Shown: piece by piece, positions 16,505 to 31,683 of the stretch | Numbering within the stretch: position 1 is the stretch's first letter | How the letters are laid out: each line of letters starts with the position of its first letter | From: Amycolatopsis coloradensis | GTDB taxonomy: Bacteria > Actinomycetota > Actinomycetes > Mycobacteriales > Pseudonocardiaceae | Length of the DNA: 64,000 bases | NCBI RefSeq assembly: GCF_037997115.1 | Contig: NZ_CP150484.1 | Coordinates: 6,468,228 to 6,532,227, forward strand | Reading direction: 5' to 3' | The notes under the pieces: generated by a model | Told to the model about the DNA's origin: nothing | Database searches by the model: none | The model's input: only the letters and a program-made list of their open reading frames with translations | Translations under genes and position numbers: made by a program

Positions 16505-17803
16505 GTGGACGGACGACTCGGCGGCGCGCGGCGGCGACTCAGGGCCTGGCACCTGTGGAGCCTGCCGCGACCTGTGCGTTCCTACGTCCTGGTCGTGAAT
16601 CTCATCGCAATCCTCTCGACCGCCGCCACGGCTTGGCTGATCCCGGTGACCGGTACCGACCTGGTCCGATTCGGCGTCTTGACGCTGTGCGCGGCCATCG
16701 CGATCGAGGGCACCCGGCAGATCGAACGCCAACGGGAGTACGACAGAGCACCGTCGGTCGCCTACGTCGACACCAAGGCGGTGTGGAGTGTCGCCGCCGT
16801 CATCGCGCTGCCGCCGGTGCTCGCCGCCGCGATGGTCGTGGTGACCTACACCATCGCATGGCTGCGGATCTGGCCACACCAACGGCCGGTTCTCCCCCAT
16901 CGGTGGATCTTCTCCGCCGCGACGGTCCTCTGTGGCACGCAAGCCGCCGTCGTCGTCCTCAGCCTCGGCATGCGCCACTACCCCGGTGCGCCCGATTCCG
17001 GGCTGCTCGCCGGGCTGGGCGACCTCGCCGTCATCATCGTGGCCGCGGCCTTGCGGTGGGCGATCAACACCGCGCTGGTGATGATCGCGATCGCGCTCTC
17101 GTCGCCGCCGAAGTCGATCAGCGAACTGTTCTCCGGGTTCGGCGACCAGATCCTCGAGGCGGGCGCGCTCGGCCTCGGTCTCGTGACGGCCGTCGTCCTC
17201 GTGCAGGCCAACCCGCTCGTGCTGGTCGGGGTCGTCATCGCGCTGGTCGCGCTGCACCGCGGGCTCCTGCTGACGCAGTACCGGCGCGACGCGCACACCG
17301 ACGCCACCACCGGTCTCGTCACGAAACGCCGCTGGCGTCAACTGGCCGAAGAGGAGCTGGGCCGGACGCGTGCCGGACGCAAACTCGGCGTGCTGTTCCT
17401 CGACCTCGACAATTTCAAGACGATCAACGACACCTACGGCCATCCCAACGGCGACCTCGTCCTGCGCGCCGTCGGCGACGCACTGCGCGCCGAGATCCGC
17501 GAACAGGACGTCTGCGGGCGGTGGGGCGGCGAGGAGTTCGCGATCGTCATCCCGGACATCCACGGCGAGGAGACGCTGCTCCACGTGGCCGAACGGATCC
17601 GGCACCAGGTGGCGGTGGTGTCGGTCGCGCTGCCCGATCGCGACACTGTGCTGACCGATCTGACGGTGTCGATCGGCGGGGCGCTGTATCCGGCGGCCAA
17701 CATCACCAGCGTCGACGACCTGCTCGTCGCCACCGACATGGCGCTCTACCGCGCGAAACAAGGCGGCCGCAACAGGGTCGAATTGGCTCCGCCCGCGCAG
17801 TAG
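16505..17803 (+). CDS. Membrane GGDEF diguanylate cyclase (second copy)
   Basis: This 432-residue protein has six or seven hydrophobic segments (residues ~25-255) then a GGDEF domain with [21 protein letters not shown] and GRWGGEEF. It should synthesise cyclic di-GMP. It shares layout with the protein at 4174, including a second membrane segment containing LVRFGV. The start is GTG 16505, with GGAAGAGG just upstream at a short spacing; no better start is visible. It is divergent from the DNNW micro-ORFs, with 129 bases between start codons. Confidence 0.88.
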   Translation: MDGRLGGARRRLRAWHLWSLPRPVRSYVLVVNLIAILSTAATAWLIPVTGTDLVRFGVLTLCAAIAIEGTRQIERQREYDRAPSVAYVDTKAVWSVAAVIALPPVLAAAMVVVTYTIAWLRIWPHQRPVLPHRWIFSAATVLCGTQAAVVVLSLGMRHYPGAPDSGLLAGLGDLAVIIVAAALRWAINTALVMIAIALSSPPKSISELFSGFGDQILEAGALGLGLVTAVVLVQANPLVLVGVVIALVALHRGLLLTQYRRDAHTDATTGLVTKRRWRQLAEEELGRTRAGRKLGVLFLDLDNFKTINDTYGHPNGDLVLRAVGDALRAEIREQDVCGRWGGEEFAIVIPDIHGEETLLHVAERIRHQVAVVSVALPDRDTVLTDLTVSIGGALYPAANITSVDDLLVATDMALYRAKQGGRNRVELAPPAQ

Positions 17804-17827
17804 TCTCCCCTCGTCCGGGGAGGCGCG

Positions 17828-19040
17828 ATGGAGCGATTCGCTCGGGGGTCCGGTCGGTCTGGTGGTCGAGATCCAGGTCCTGGTGCTGACACTGGTGTCC
17901 GGCCGGTACGGCTTCCATCGGGACGAGCTGTACTTTCTCGCCGCCGGGAAACGGCTCGACCGGGGTATGTCGATCAGCCGTCGCTGACGCCCTTGCTTGC
18001 GCAGGATCTCCACCGACCGTCTTCGGCGCCACTCCCGCCGGCCTGCGCGTGGTCGCGACGCTGTGCGCCGCCGCGACGGTGATCCTGCCGGCACTGGTCG
18101 CCCGCGAGTTCGGCGGCGGCCGCGGCGCGCAGGTGCTCACCGCCGCGATGACCGCGCTTGCGGCGTTCGTCGTGGCTCGCGATCGGCGCCGTCGTCGGCA
18201 TCGGGCTGGAGGTCAAGTGGCTCGTCCTGCTGATAGTCGCCTCGATCGGTCTGGCGGTACTCGCCGTCGGCCTGCGGACGGTGTTCCACACCGGCTGGCT
18301 CACCGCCGGGATCCTGCTCGCGCTCGTCCTGGCGGCGCCCGGCCTGATCTGGCAGGCCGCGCACGATTTCCCTTTGCCGACCGTGGCTTCCGGCATCAGC
18401 GAGGACGACGGTGCGGAGAACCGGATCCTGTTCGTGCCGATGCAGTTGCTGTATCTCTCCCCCGTGGCCGTGCCGGTCTGGATCGCCGGCGGACTCAGGC
18501 TGTGGCGCGATCCTGACCTCCACTGGGCCCGCTCCCTGGCGCCGGCCTATCCGGTGCTGTGCGTGATCTTGCTGGCGCTGGGCGGAAATCCGTACTACTC
18601 GGCGCCGCCCCCTCGCTGTCGCCCTGGCTTTCGTGGGTGCGGTGGTGTCTCTCGTCGTCGGGCTGCCTCTTTTGCCGCCGTCCGCGCTGGCGCCGGTCCT
18701 GGCGGTGAACAAGGGGCAAGGCGAGCAAGTCGGGTGGCGAGAGCTGGCTTCTTCGGTCGCCCGGGTTTGGGAGCGGATCCCGGCGGAACAGCGCTCGACC
18801 GCGCTGATCTTCACGCGGAACTACGGACAAGCCGGGGCTTTGGAGCACTACGGGCTTCCCGCGGTCCACTCGGGGCATATGTCCTATGAGGACTGGGGCC
18901 CTCCTGCTAACGCCGCAGGCCCTGTGGTCGTTGTGGGGCCGTATCTTCCTGCGTGGTTCACCGGTGCCACGAGGCGGCTGTGCACGACAATGGTCTCGGA
19001 GTGGAGAACGAGGAGCAGGGAGTGCGAATTTCCCTGTGTG
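17828..19040 (+). pseudogene. Decayed GT39-like polyprenyl-sugar glycosyltransferase
   Basis: Conserved blocks of an actinobacterial glycosyltransferase family 39 (ArnT/PMT-like) membrane protein appear in the right order but in different frames: [21 protein letters not shown] at ~17899 (frame ends at TGA 17986), then [13 protein letters not shown] in another frame from ~17963, TPAGLRVVATLCAAATVILP from ~18031, an apparent deletion, [13 protein letters not shown] from ~18200 with several membrane segments through [11 protein letters not shown] (~18600), and finally [26 protein letters not shown] from ~18778. At least three frameshifts and one internal deletion make it non-functional. The 19041-19307 stretch shows no gene. 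Confidence 0.8.
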
Positions 19041-19307
19041 CGAGGACTTCCCGGCCTTGGTCGTCACTGTGGGGCGAGTTGCGGCATTACTACTGATCGG
19101 GCCGTTGCCGGAAAACGGCGACGGACCATGGCGCCGAGGGATGCGAAACCTGTCAATCTCGCACTGGCCGACTCCGTCGCTGTCGGCCTCCAGGAGAAGC
19201 CCTGCCACTACTCGGCGAAATCACGCAGAATCTGACGGTTCTGTTGCCGTGTAACGGAAAATGTCTCAAGGTCGGAAACTGTCGTTGGCCGGTTGTAGCT
19301 TCTGTGT

Positions 19308-20543
19308 GTGGATACCCGCAACGCCGCTGTGGCGCTCTTGAAGGAAATCACCTCGTCTGATGTGTTGAAGGAGGTCAATGCCGCACTGGATTCGTTGGAG
19401 GACGGCGATACTGTCGACGCCGCTGTCGCGGCATCGGAAGGGATCGCACGGTTGGAGGCGGTCCGGTTCCGTGCGCTCGCGCAGCTGAACCGGCACCGTG
19501 GCGGGGTGTCGAGTGTGGTGCAGGAGGTCGCGTTCGCGCTGTCCGTTGTGGATGGTCACGCGGCCGGTCTGGTGTCGACGGCGGCGGCGTTGACCACCCG
19601 CCTGCCCCGAACACTGGGGCTGCTGGACCGCGGACAGGTGGGCGGCTACGGGGCGATGAAAGTCGCCACCGTCACCGCGTGGCTGTCCGACGACGACGCG
19701 CGTGCGGTGGACGCGGTGCTGGAAGACCGGCTGCCCGGCCGGAACTCCGACCAGATCCGGAAAGCGGCCAACCATGCGGCGGTGATGGCCGACCGTGACG
19801 GCGCCGCCCGACGCGCGGAGCGGCACCGCGCCGGGCGCCGGTTGTCGATCCGGCACGGCGAGACCGGGGTCGCCTCGATCGAGATCGAAGACGGGCCCGT
19901 CGAGAAGGTCACCGCCGCCTACACCCGGATCGACCGCGAGGCACGCGCGCTCAAGACCGGTGGCGAGACCCGCACCCTGGACCAACTCCGCGCCGACGTC
20001 GCCTTGGATCTCCTGCTGGGCGGCCAAGGCGGCAAGACCGAACGGTGCGAGGTCTTCCTCTACATGGACTTGAACACCTATCTGGGGGTGAACGAGGATC
20101 CGGCCGAGCTGGCCGGGCACGGGCACATCCCGGCGCCGCTGGCCCGGCAGATCGCGTCCGGCCCGGACACCGTGCTGCGGCGGATCATCACCGACCCCCT
20201 CTCAGGGCAAGTCCTCGACCTCGGCCGGGACCGGTACCGGCCCACCGCCGGGCTGGACGAGTTCGTGCGGGTCCGGGACCGGGAATGCCGAAGACCCGGT
20301 TGTCACCGTGTCGCCCAGGCCTGCGATCTCGACCATTCCGTGCCGTGGCAGCACGGTGGCCACACTGCCGATACTGAGCTGGTCGACCTGTGTCGCCGCG
20401 ACCACCGCCTCAAAGACGAACCCGGCTGGACCTACCACCTAACCGCCGACGGCACCCTCACCATCACCACCCCCACCGGACACAGCTACGACAGCACACC
20501 ACCCCCACTACACGAACCCCGCGTCGAGAAACCACCCTTCTGA
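19308..20543 (+). CDS. DUF222 / HNH endonuclease-domain protein (13E12-like)
   Basis: This 411-residue protein carries an N-terminal DUF222 helical domain (~20-300) and a C-terminal HNH motif (CRRPGCHRVAQACDLDHSVPW, GGHT, LCRRDHRLK). The family is multi-copy in actinomycetes, as in the Mycobacterium 13E12 repeat proteins, and is often linked to mobile or repeated DNA. Zinc-binding Cys residues and the catalytic DH pair are present, but where most members have Asn (NLxxLC) this protein has Glu (ELVDLC), and the HH pair is DH. Nuclease activity is therefore doubtful. The start is GTG 19308. A repeat tract follows the stop. Confidence 0.88.
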   Translation: MDTRNAAVALLKEITSSDVLKEVNAALDSLEDGDTVDAAVAASEGIARLEAVRFRALAQLNRHRGGVSSVVQEVAFALSVVDGHAAGLVSTAAALTTRLPRTLGLLDRGQVGGYGAMKVATVTAWLSDDDARAVDAVLEDRLPGRNSDQIRKAANHAAVMADRDGAARRAERHRAGRRLSIRHGETGVASIEIEDGPVEKVTAAYTRIDREARALKTGGETRTLDQLRADVALDLLLGGQGGKTERCEVFLYMDLNTYLGVNEDPAELAGHGHIPAPLARQIASGPDTVLRRIITDPLSGQVLDLGRDRYRPTAGLDEFVRVRDRECRRPGCHRVAQACDLDHSVPWQHGGHTADTELVDLCRRDHRLKDEPGWTYHLTADGTLTITTPTGHSYDSTPPPLHEPRVEKPPF

Positions 20544-21239
20544 ACCGTCGCCGAAAAACGACCACGGGTGATGCACTCGCGGAGCCAAGCCCCGGTCGTT
20601 GCCGGATTTCGGCTACGGGGACCCCCGCGTAGCCCCTATGCAATGACATCTCGCAGTCCGTGGCTACGCCCGCCGATGCCGCAAACGTCCGCCGCCCTAG
20701 CCGCGCGCCCGACATCCACCGTCCCCAGCCGTCGCCGAAAACGGCCACAGCCCGATCGAGGGCGCACTGCAGTCACCAACGCCTGGCGACGCACCGTCTC
20801 GCACGTACTCCCGACTCACCACCCGATCGGAGCGTCGTCGAAAACCGACCACGACACCCCAGAGCCACTCGCCACGCCCCAACAGCCGAGCACCCCAGTC
20901 CCGGCTGTCGCCGAAAACGGCCACCCTCGCCACACCGGACGGAACAAGCCCCGAGCCACCTCGATGAAACCGGCGTGAACACCGGATGACACCTCGCGAA
21001 CCCGGCTACCAAGCCGAACCCCCAGTTGTCCACTTCGTCACGTCATCAGGCCCCTCGACTAGGTGTTCCAGGACACTTTTTGGCGGGTTCCTACAAGACC
21101 CGGCCCTCGGCATGCGCCACCGGCGACATTCTCGTACCGGCCGGTAAGAGGCAGGCTGTTAGACAGGTACAGGAGACTGTCCCGCGCGTGATCCGGCGGG
21201 ACGTCAGCTGTTGTGTCGCGTACTTGGGAGGCTCAGTCG
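20544..21239. repeat. Non-coding tract with four degenerate GTCGCCGAAAACGGCCAC repeats
   Basis: No convincing gene lies in these 696 bases. Four versions of GTCGCCGAAAACGGCCAC occur: 20548-20566 (one extra A), 20731-20748, about 20834-20851 (diverged) and 20907-20924. Spacing is irregular (183, 103 and 73 bases), which excludes a CRISPR array. The unit contains the short inverted repeat GCCG...CGGC. The tract follows an HNH gene of a family associated with repeats. The last 60 bases hold the leader of the acyl-CoA carboxylase. Confidence 0.55.
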
Positions 21240-26729
<5,490 letters not shown>

Positions 26730-26740
26730 TACTCAACCGC

Positions 26741-26790
26741 GATGAAGGGGCCTTTCCTAGCAAAATTTGCCAGGAAAGGCCCCCTTCATC
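26741..26790. terminator. Long hairpin between carboxylase and nuclease
   Basis: GATGAAGGGGCCTTTCCT pairs with AGGAAAGGCCCCCTTCATC across a short centre with an inner GCAAA/TTTGC stem. One bulged C interrupts about 23 paired bases. It lies between two convergent stops (26729 and 26791) and is a likely bidirectional terminator. Confidence 0.75.
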
Positions 26791-27336
26791 TCACGGGTGG
26801 GAGGGCGGATCAGGCGGCGGGTCCCCGAAGTCCTCCGGCGCGATCTTGTCCAGCGCCTCCCGGAACTCCTCGACCGCCCGTTCCTGCGCGACCGGATCCG
26901 ACGGCACCGCGGGCAGTTCCGCGTCCGGGTCGCTTCCGACGATCTCGACCCGCACGGAAGCGACCTCCAGCACCGCGTCGGCCACCTCGATCCCGACCCC
27001 GGCGCGCAACCCGATCGCGACCGCGTCACTCGGCCGCGCAGAAACGCGGATACCGGAATCGAGCACCAGGTCGGCGAAGAAGATGCCGTCCCGCAGCGCG
27101 GTGACCTGGACCCCGGTGACCCGGTGCCCGAACGACTCGACCACCTGGCCGATCAGTTCGATCGTGCCCGGCCGCGGCAGCCGGATCCGCTCCTGCGCGA
27201 GCGCCACCGCGCTCGCCTCGGGGCCGCCGATCGTGATCGCCAGCCAGCGGCGTTCGCCCTCCCGCTCCCTCAGCAACATCACCGGTGCCGCTTCCGGAGC
27301 CAGGACTGCCATCCCTTCGACATCCATGGGGATCAT
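26791..27336 (-). CDS. Bifunctional nuclease (BFN/DUF151) family protein
   Basis: This 181-residue protein has the BFN domain at residues ~10-135 (LREREGERRWLAITIGGPEASAVAL, FADLVL, SARPSDAVAIGLRAG). Family members were described as having DNase and RNase activity in plants; bacterial roles are poorly known. A ~45-residue acidic, Pro-rich tail ends in PPPDPPSHP. The start ATG 27336 lies ten bases beyond the stop of ctaD on the same strand, so the two may be cotranscribed, though no functional link is known. Confidence 0.88.
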   Translation of the reverse strand: MIPMDVEGMAVLAPEAAPVMLLREREGERRWLAITIGGPEASAVALAQERIRLPRPGTIELIGQVVESFGHRVTGVQVTALRDGIFFADLVLDSGIRVSARPSDAVAIGLRAGVGIEVADAVLEVASVRVEIVGSDPDAELPAVPSDPVAQERAVEEFREALDKIAPEDFGDPPPDPPSHP

Positions 27337-27346
27337 GCGCGGTACC

Positions 27347-29113
27347 TCATTCCCTCGGTCGGGCGGTGTCGTCCTTCAGTGCCTTGTCCGCCACCACTTC
27401 CGAAGGGGTGGCCTGGTCGCGACGCTGGAACGGGGTCGTATGCCCCTCGGCGCGCAGCCTGGGGATCATGTGGGGGTAGTGGAGTTCGAACGCCGGGCGT
27501 TCGGACCGAATCCTCGGGAGGTCGAAGAAGTTGTGCCGGGGCGGCGGACAGGTCGTCGCCCATTCCAGGGAATTCCCGTGGCCCCACGGATCGTCCACTT
27601 CGACGACCTCCCCGAACCGGTAACTGCGGACGACGTTCCACAGGAACGGCAGCACCGAAGCACCGAGCAGGAAGGCGCCGATCGTGGAAATGGTGTGCAG
27701 CACCGTGAAACCGTCGGTGCTCAGGTAGTCGGCGTAACGGCGCGGCATTCCTTCGTTGCCGAGCCAGTGCTGGACGAGGAACGTCGCGTGGAAGCCGATG
27801 AACGTGGTCCAGAAATGGAGCTTCGCGAGCCGCTCGTCGAGCATCCGCCCGGTCATCTTGGGGAACCAGAAGTAGATCCCGGCGAACGTGGCGAACACGA
27901 TGGTGCCGAACAGCACGTAGTGGAAGTGCGCGACCACGAAATAGGTGTCGTGGATGTGGAAGTCCAGCGGTGGCGCGGCCAGGATGATCCCGGTCAGCCC
28001 GCCGAGCAGGAACGTCACCATGAACCCGATCGACCACAGCATCGGTGATTCGAACGTGAGCTGCCCCTTCCACATGGTGCCGATCCAGTTGAAGAACTTG
28101 ATCCCGGTCGGCACCGCGATGAGGAAGGTCATGATGGAGAAGAACGGCAGCAGCACCGCGCCGGTGGCGAACATGTGGTGCGCCCACACCGCGAAGGACA
28201 GCGCGGTGATCGCGATCGTCGCGAACACCATGAGCTTGTAGCCGAAGAGCGGTTTCCGGCTGAACACCGGGACGATCTCGGTGATGATGCCGAAATACGG
28301 CAACGCGACGATGTACACCTCGGGATGGCCGAAGAACCAGAACAGGTGCTGGAACAGGATCGCCCCGCCGTTGGCCGGATCGAAGACGTGCGCGCCGAGC
28401 CGCCGGTCGGCCTCCAGCCCGAACAGGGCGGCGGTGAGGATCGGGAAGACCGCCAGGATCAGGATCGTGGTGAACAGGATGTTCCAGGTGAACAGCGGCA
28501 ACCGCCACATCGTCATCCCGGGCGCGCGCAGGCAGAGGATCGTGGTGACCATGTTGACCGCGCCGAGGATCGTCCCGAGCCCGGAGACGATCAGGCCCAT
28601 GATCACCAGGTCGGCGCCGACGCCCGGGGTGTGCGCGGCGTTGGACAGCGGCGTGTACATCGTCCACCCGAAGTCGGGCGCCCCGCTCGGCGTGAGGAAC
28701 GCGCTGAGCGTCATCAGCCCGCCGAAGAGATACAGCCAGTAGGAGAACGCGTTCAGTCTCGGGAAGGCGACGTCCGGCGACCCGATCTGCAGCGGCAGGA
28801 TGTAGTTGGCGAACGCGAAGAGGTTCGGTGTCGCGTACAGCAGCAGCATGATCAGGCCGTGCATGGTGAACAGCTGGTTGTACTGCTCCTGCGACAGGAA
28901 CTGCATCCCCGGCCTGCCCAGTTCGCCGCGCATCAGCAGCGCCATGAACCCGCCGATGAGGAAGAACGCGAACGAGGTGCTCAGATAGAGCACGCCGATC
29001 GTCTTGTGGTCGGTGGTGCGGACGATGTTGAGGAACACGCTGCCTTTGGGTGCCCGGCGCCGCCCGCCGAAACGGACGGCCTCCGGTCGGAGCGATGTCT
29101 TCACCGCGGTCAT
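27347..29113 (-). CDS. ctaD: Cytochrome c oxidase (aa3) subunit I
   Basis: This 588-residue heme-copper oxidase subunit I has 12 membrane segments. Visible metal-site and channel motifs are [10 protein letters not shown] (heme a ligand), [17 protein letters not shown] (CuB His and cross-linked Tyr), WAHHMFATG and [10 protein letters not shown] (heme ligands). It reduces O2 and pumps protons in the plasma membrane as part of the bcc-aa3 supercomplex. The frame is open to 29251, but ATG 29113 has GGGAG five bases upstream. Subunits II-IV are not in the window, as is usual for actinobacterial ctaD loci. The C-terminus is long and polar. Confidence 0.97.
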   Translation of the reverse strand: MTAVKTSLRPEAVRFGGRRRAPKGSVFLNIVRTTDHKTIGVLYLSTSFAFFLIGGFMALLMRGELGRPGMQFLSQEQYNQLFTMHGLIMLLLYATPNLFAFANYILPLQIGSPDVAFPRLNAFSYWLYLFGGLMTLSAFLTPSGAPDFGWTMYTPLSNAAHTPGVGADLVIMGLIVSGLGTILGAVNMVTTILCLRAPGMTMWRLPLFTWNILFTTILILAVFPILTAALFGLEADRRLGAHVFDPANGGAILFQHLFWFFGHPEVYIVALPYFGIITEIVPVFSRKPLFGYKLMVFATIAITALSFAVWAHHMFATGAVLLPFFSIMTFLIAVPTGIKFFNWIGTMWKGQLTFESPMLWSIGFMVTFLLGGLTGIILAAPPLDFHIHDTYFVVAHFHYVLFGTIVFATFAGIYFWFPKMTGRMLDERLAKLHFWTTFIGFHATFLVQHWLGNEGMPRRYADYLSTDGFTVLHTISTIGAFLLGASVLPFLWNVVRSYRFGEVVEVDDPWGHGNSLEWATTCPPPRHNFFDLPRIRSERPAFELHYPHMIPRLRAEGHTTPFQRRDQATPSEVVADKALKDDTARPRE

Positions 29114-29263
29114 GACGACTCCCAGCACGAGGACGCACCTTCTGAAGGCTGGTACCCCTCCAGGAGAGTCCCTACACGCGTGCTTTTCAAGAGGCCGAAG
29201 GGGACCATGCCCGCGTCTGATGAGGTGAACGCCCTTCACCGCGTGCGACACGGAAAGTCCCCG

Positions 29264-30409
29264 TCAGCCGCTGAGCAGAGCCTCCAGATGGTCCGCCGCC
29301 GCGGCGGCCCCGCCCGCCGCACGGAACGAGGCACCCACCTTTTCGGCGGCCGACCGGTACCCCGGATCGTCCAGCACCCTGGTGACCGCGGCCGCGATCC
29401 GGTCCGGTTTCGCGCGGCCGAACCGCAGCCGGACACCGGCGCCCGCGTCGACGACCTGTCCGGCGACGATCGGCTGGTCGTCCCGGATCGGCGCGACCAC
29501 GAGCGGCACCCCGTGCCACAGGCTTTCGCAGACGGTGTTGTACCCGCCGTGGCAGACGACGGCGTCCACGCGGGCCAGAACTGCCATCTGGGGCACGTGG
29601 GGCACCACGAGCACCGTGTCCCCCATCGGCCCCACAGCTCGGCCGGGGTCGGCGATGACGGTTCGGATCCCGTCGATCCGAGAGAGCCCCCGTGCCGCCG
29701 CGCGGAGGAAGTCACCCGCGGCGTCGGCGTTCGTGGTCCCGAGGGTGACGAACACGGTCGGCACCGCCGGGTCGAGCCGGTCCCAGGGGAAGTCGCAGGT
29801 GGGCGCGCGGCCGCCGATGGACGGCCCGACCAGCCGGACCTGGTGCGGCACCGTGGCCGGGCCGAGCAGTTCGCGGGTGGTGAAGGCGAGCACACCGTGC
29901 GGGGACATCCTCGGGTCGGCGGGGCCGCCGTCGATCCGCGAGCGCAAACCGTCGAGGAGTTCGTCGAGCCAGGCCGCCACCTTCGGCGTCCCGGCCAGAC
30001 GGTCGACGAGCTCCGCGGACGTCGTCGCGGAGGTGATCCACGGCAGGCCGAGCCCGTCGGCGACGAGGCCGCCCGCGATGGCCTGCTGGTCGGCGACCAC
30101 GACCTGCGGGCGGAACCGGCCGATCGCGGCGCGGACGCCGGGTGCCATCGCCTCGGCCAGCGGGATCAGGAACTCCTCCCACAGGAACCGGAACGCCGCC
30201 GGTCCCTTGAGACTCGCGTCGCGCTCGGGCAGGCGGCGCGGGACCGCGCACGGGAACACGTCGGCGCCGTCGCCGGCGAGCCGCCGGATGATCTCCGGCC
30301 GCCCCGCCCAGGCGACCTGGTGCCCGCGCGCGGTCAGGGCGGCCGCGACCCCGACCGCGGGGTTCACGTGCCCGGTCAGCGGCGGCGTGACGAAGAGGAC
30401 TCTGCCCAC
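29264..30409 (-). CDS. GT1-family (MGT-type) glycosyltransferase
   Basis: This 381-residue GT-B enzyme begins RVLFVTPPLTGHVNP, the acceptor-side motif with the catalytic His, and contains the donor-binding block HVPQMAVLARVDAVVCHGGYNTVCESLWHGVPLVVAP followed by DQP. It should transfer a nucleotide-activated sugar to a small molecule, as in macrolide or glycolipid glycosylation. Its GTG start (30409) directly follows the TGA of the 34-residue ORF upstream (TGAGTG), so translation is probably coupled. Together with that ORF and the PKS remnant it forms one operon. Confidence 0.92.
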   Translation of the reverse strand: MGRVLFVTPPLTGHVNPAVGVAAALTARGHQVAWAGRPEIIRRLAGDGADVFPCAVPRRLPERDASLKGPAAFRFLWEEFLIPLAEAMAPGVRAAIGRFRPQVVVADQQAIAGGLVADGLGLPWITSATTSAELVDRLAGTPKVAAWLDELLDGLRSRIDGGPADPRMSPHGVLAFTTRELLGPATVPHQVRLVGPSIGGRAPTCDFPWDRLDPAVPTVFVTLGTTNADAAGDFLRAAARGLSRIDGIRTVIADPGRAVGPMGDTVLVVPHVPQMAVLARVDAVVCHGGYNTVCESLWHGVPLVVAPIRDDQPIVAGQVVDAGAGVRLRFGRAKPDRIAAAVTRVLDDPGYRSAAEKVGASFRAAGGAAAAADHLEALLSG

Positions 30410-30514
30410 TCAGGCCGCCGCGCCGTGGTTCTCGGCGATCCAGCCGATCACCTTGTCATTCGCGAGCCGGTTCTTCGCCTCGGCGAGCCCGGCCGCCACG
30501 GTTTCAGTGGTCAT
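30410..30514 (-). CDS. 34-residue peptide between PKS remnant and glycosyltransferase
   Basis: The frame runs from ATG 30514 to TGA 30410. The ATG overlaps the upstream stop as ATGA and the TGA is followed at once by the GTG of the glycosyltransferase. The peptide begins MTTETVAAGLAEAKNRL and ends IGWIAENHGAAA, an amphipathic helix with a single Trp. No Cys, signal peptide or membrane segment is present. Tight coupling on both sides argues that it is translated. It could be a small partner protein, a precursor peptide, or the last piece of an eroded gene. I recognise no family. Confidence 0.55.
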   Translation of the reverse strand: MTTETVAAGLAEAKNRLANDKVIGWIAENHGAAA

Positions 30515-31683
30515 TCTTCGTTCTCCGTCCAAGCCACGACGTGATCCTCCGCCGGTGTGGTGATCGTGGTGTGCCACACCGGATACCGGGTACCGCTCAC
30601 CGCGACGGTGAGCCGCCCGTCGTCCGCGCCGACGACGGTGAAAGCGCGCGGGCCGGTGCGGAGCCGTTTCGCGACGGCTTGCTTCGCGGCCCGGAATCTG
30701 GTGGACCACAAAGCTTCCGGCGCACCGAGCAGTGCTCGTTCCGCCTCGTTGAGGTCGGCGTCCGTGCGGTCTTCGACAGCCTCGACGTCGATACCGCACG
30801 GTCCTGGGCGGGCGATGGCGACGCGGCAGCGCGACGCCGAGGCCAGCGTGATGGCCAGCCGGGCGGTGATGCCCTTGGCCCCGCCGATCAGGAGGACGAC
30901 CGAATCCCGGTCCAGCCCCAGCGCCTCGGCCTCGGCCGTCCCGTCACCCGCCGGACCGGCGCCCGTGCTGCCGAGGCTTTCCTCGGCCATCCGCAGACCG
31001 CGCCGCGCGCCGTCGCGGCGGACGACGACCGGCTCCCAGACCCCGGCGGACAACTCCGCGAGCAGGCTCTCCACCTGTTCGTCCACAGTAGACTTGGGAT
31101 GCTGCTCGACCACCCGGGCGACCGTGTCCGGATACTCCCTGGCCACCGTCCGGAAGAAGCCGCGGGCACCGTCGGCGGGTCCGTTCGCGATGAGCCAGCG
31201 CGGCCCGCCCGCCAGAACCGCTTGATACAGCGCGAAGTCGTCGGGGAAGGACGGTGACAAATGGAACACGCCGTCCGCGCCGTGCCGCGGTACACCCTGG
31301 ACCAGTTCGGTTTCGGCGCCGTACCCGGCGAGCCGGGCGGTGAGCATCTCGGCGGCCTGGCCTTCACCGACGACGGCGAAGCGCAGCCCGGCCAGCTCCT
31401 CGTCGACGGGGAGGGCGTCGGCGAGGTCGAACTCCCGCATCAGGTAGCGCTTCGGCGCCACCACGACCGCGTCCGGCTCCTCGGCGGGCAGTGCCGGTTC
31501 GGTGCCGCCGCCGGAGATCAGATCCGCCGGCGCCGCCGCGGTCCTTGCTTTGGCGAGCACCTCGGGATCGGTACCGAGGTAGCCGAGCAGGACGTCCCGT
31601 TGCGCGGCGATCATTTCGCGGCCGGTGCGGAGGAACTCCGAGATCAGCGCCTCGCCGCCGTCGGTGCCGGGCCGGGAAGTCAC
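30511..31683 (-). CDS. Truncated iterative PKS: linker, ketoreductase part and PPTase-like C-terminus
   Basis: This 390-residue protein starts at GTG 31683 with GGAGG five bases upstream. Residues 1-60 (ISEFLRTGREMIAAQRDVLL) resemble the AT-to-ACP linker of PUFA or enediyne-type PKSs. A structural-KR-like region (~85-260) leads to a nucleotide-binding start, VVLLIGGAKGITARLAITLA, but the rest of the KR is missing. The last ~100 residues resemble a 4'-phosphopantetheinyl transferase (CGIDVEAVED, WSTRFRAAKQAVAKRL). KS, AT, ACP and DH are absent. It reads as an in-frame deletion of a large iterative PKS; catalytic capacity is doubtful. The domain reading is by pattern only. Confidence 0.6.
   Translation of the reverse strand: MTSRPGTDGGEALISEFLRTGREMIAAQRDVLLGYLGTDPEVLAKARTAAAPADLISGGGTEPALPAEEPDAVVVAPKRYLMREFDLADALPVDEELAGLRFAVVGEGQAAEMLTARLAGYGAETELVQGVPRHGADGVFHLSPSFPDDFALYQAVLAGGPRWLIANGPADGARGFFRTVAREYPDTVARVVEQHPKSTVDEQVESLLAELSAGVWEPVVVRRDGARRGLRMAEESLGSTGAGPAGDGTAEAEALGLDRDSVVLLIGGAKGITARLAITLASASRCRVAIARPGPCGIDVEAVEDRTDADLNEAERALLGAPEALWSTRFRAAKQAVAKRLRTGPRAFTVVGADDGRLTVAVSGTRYPVWHTTITTPAEDHVVAWTENEE

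Noticed and set aside
20544-20930. CRISPR-like array from the four 18-mers
   Set aside because: Spacing is irregular (183, 103, 73 bases), copies are diverged, and no cas gene is present.
28175-30544. Long plus-strand open frame over ctaD and the glycosyltransferase
   Set aside because: It covers the antisense of two well-supported genes and has biased composition with no motif.
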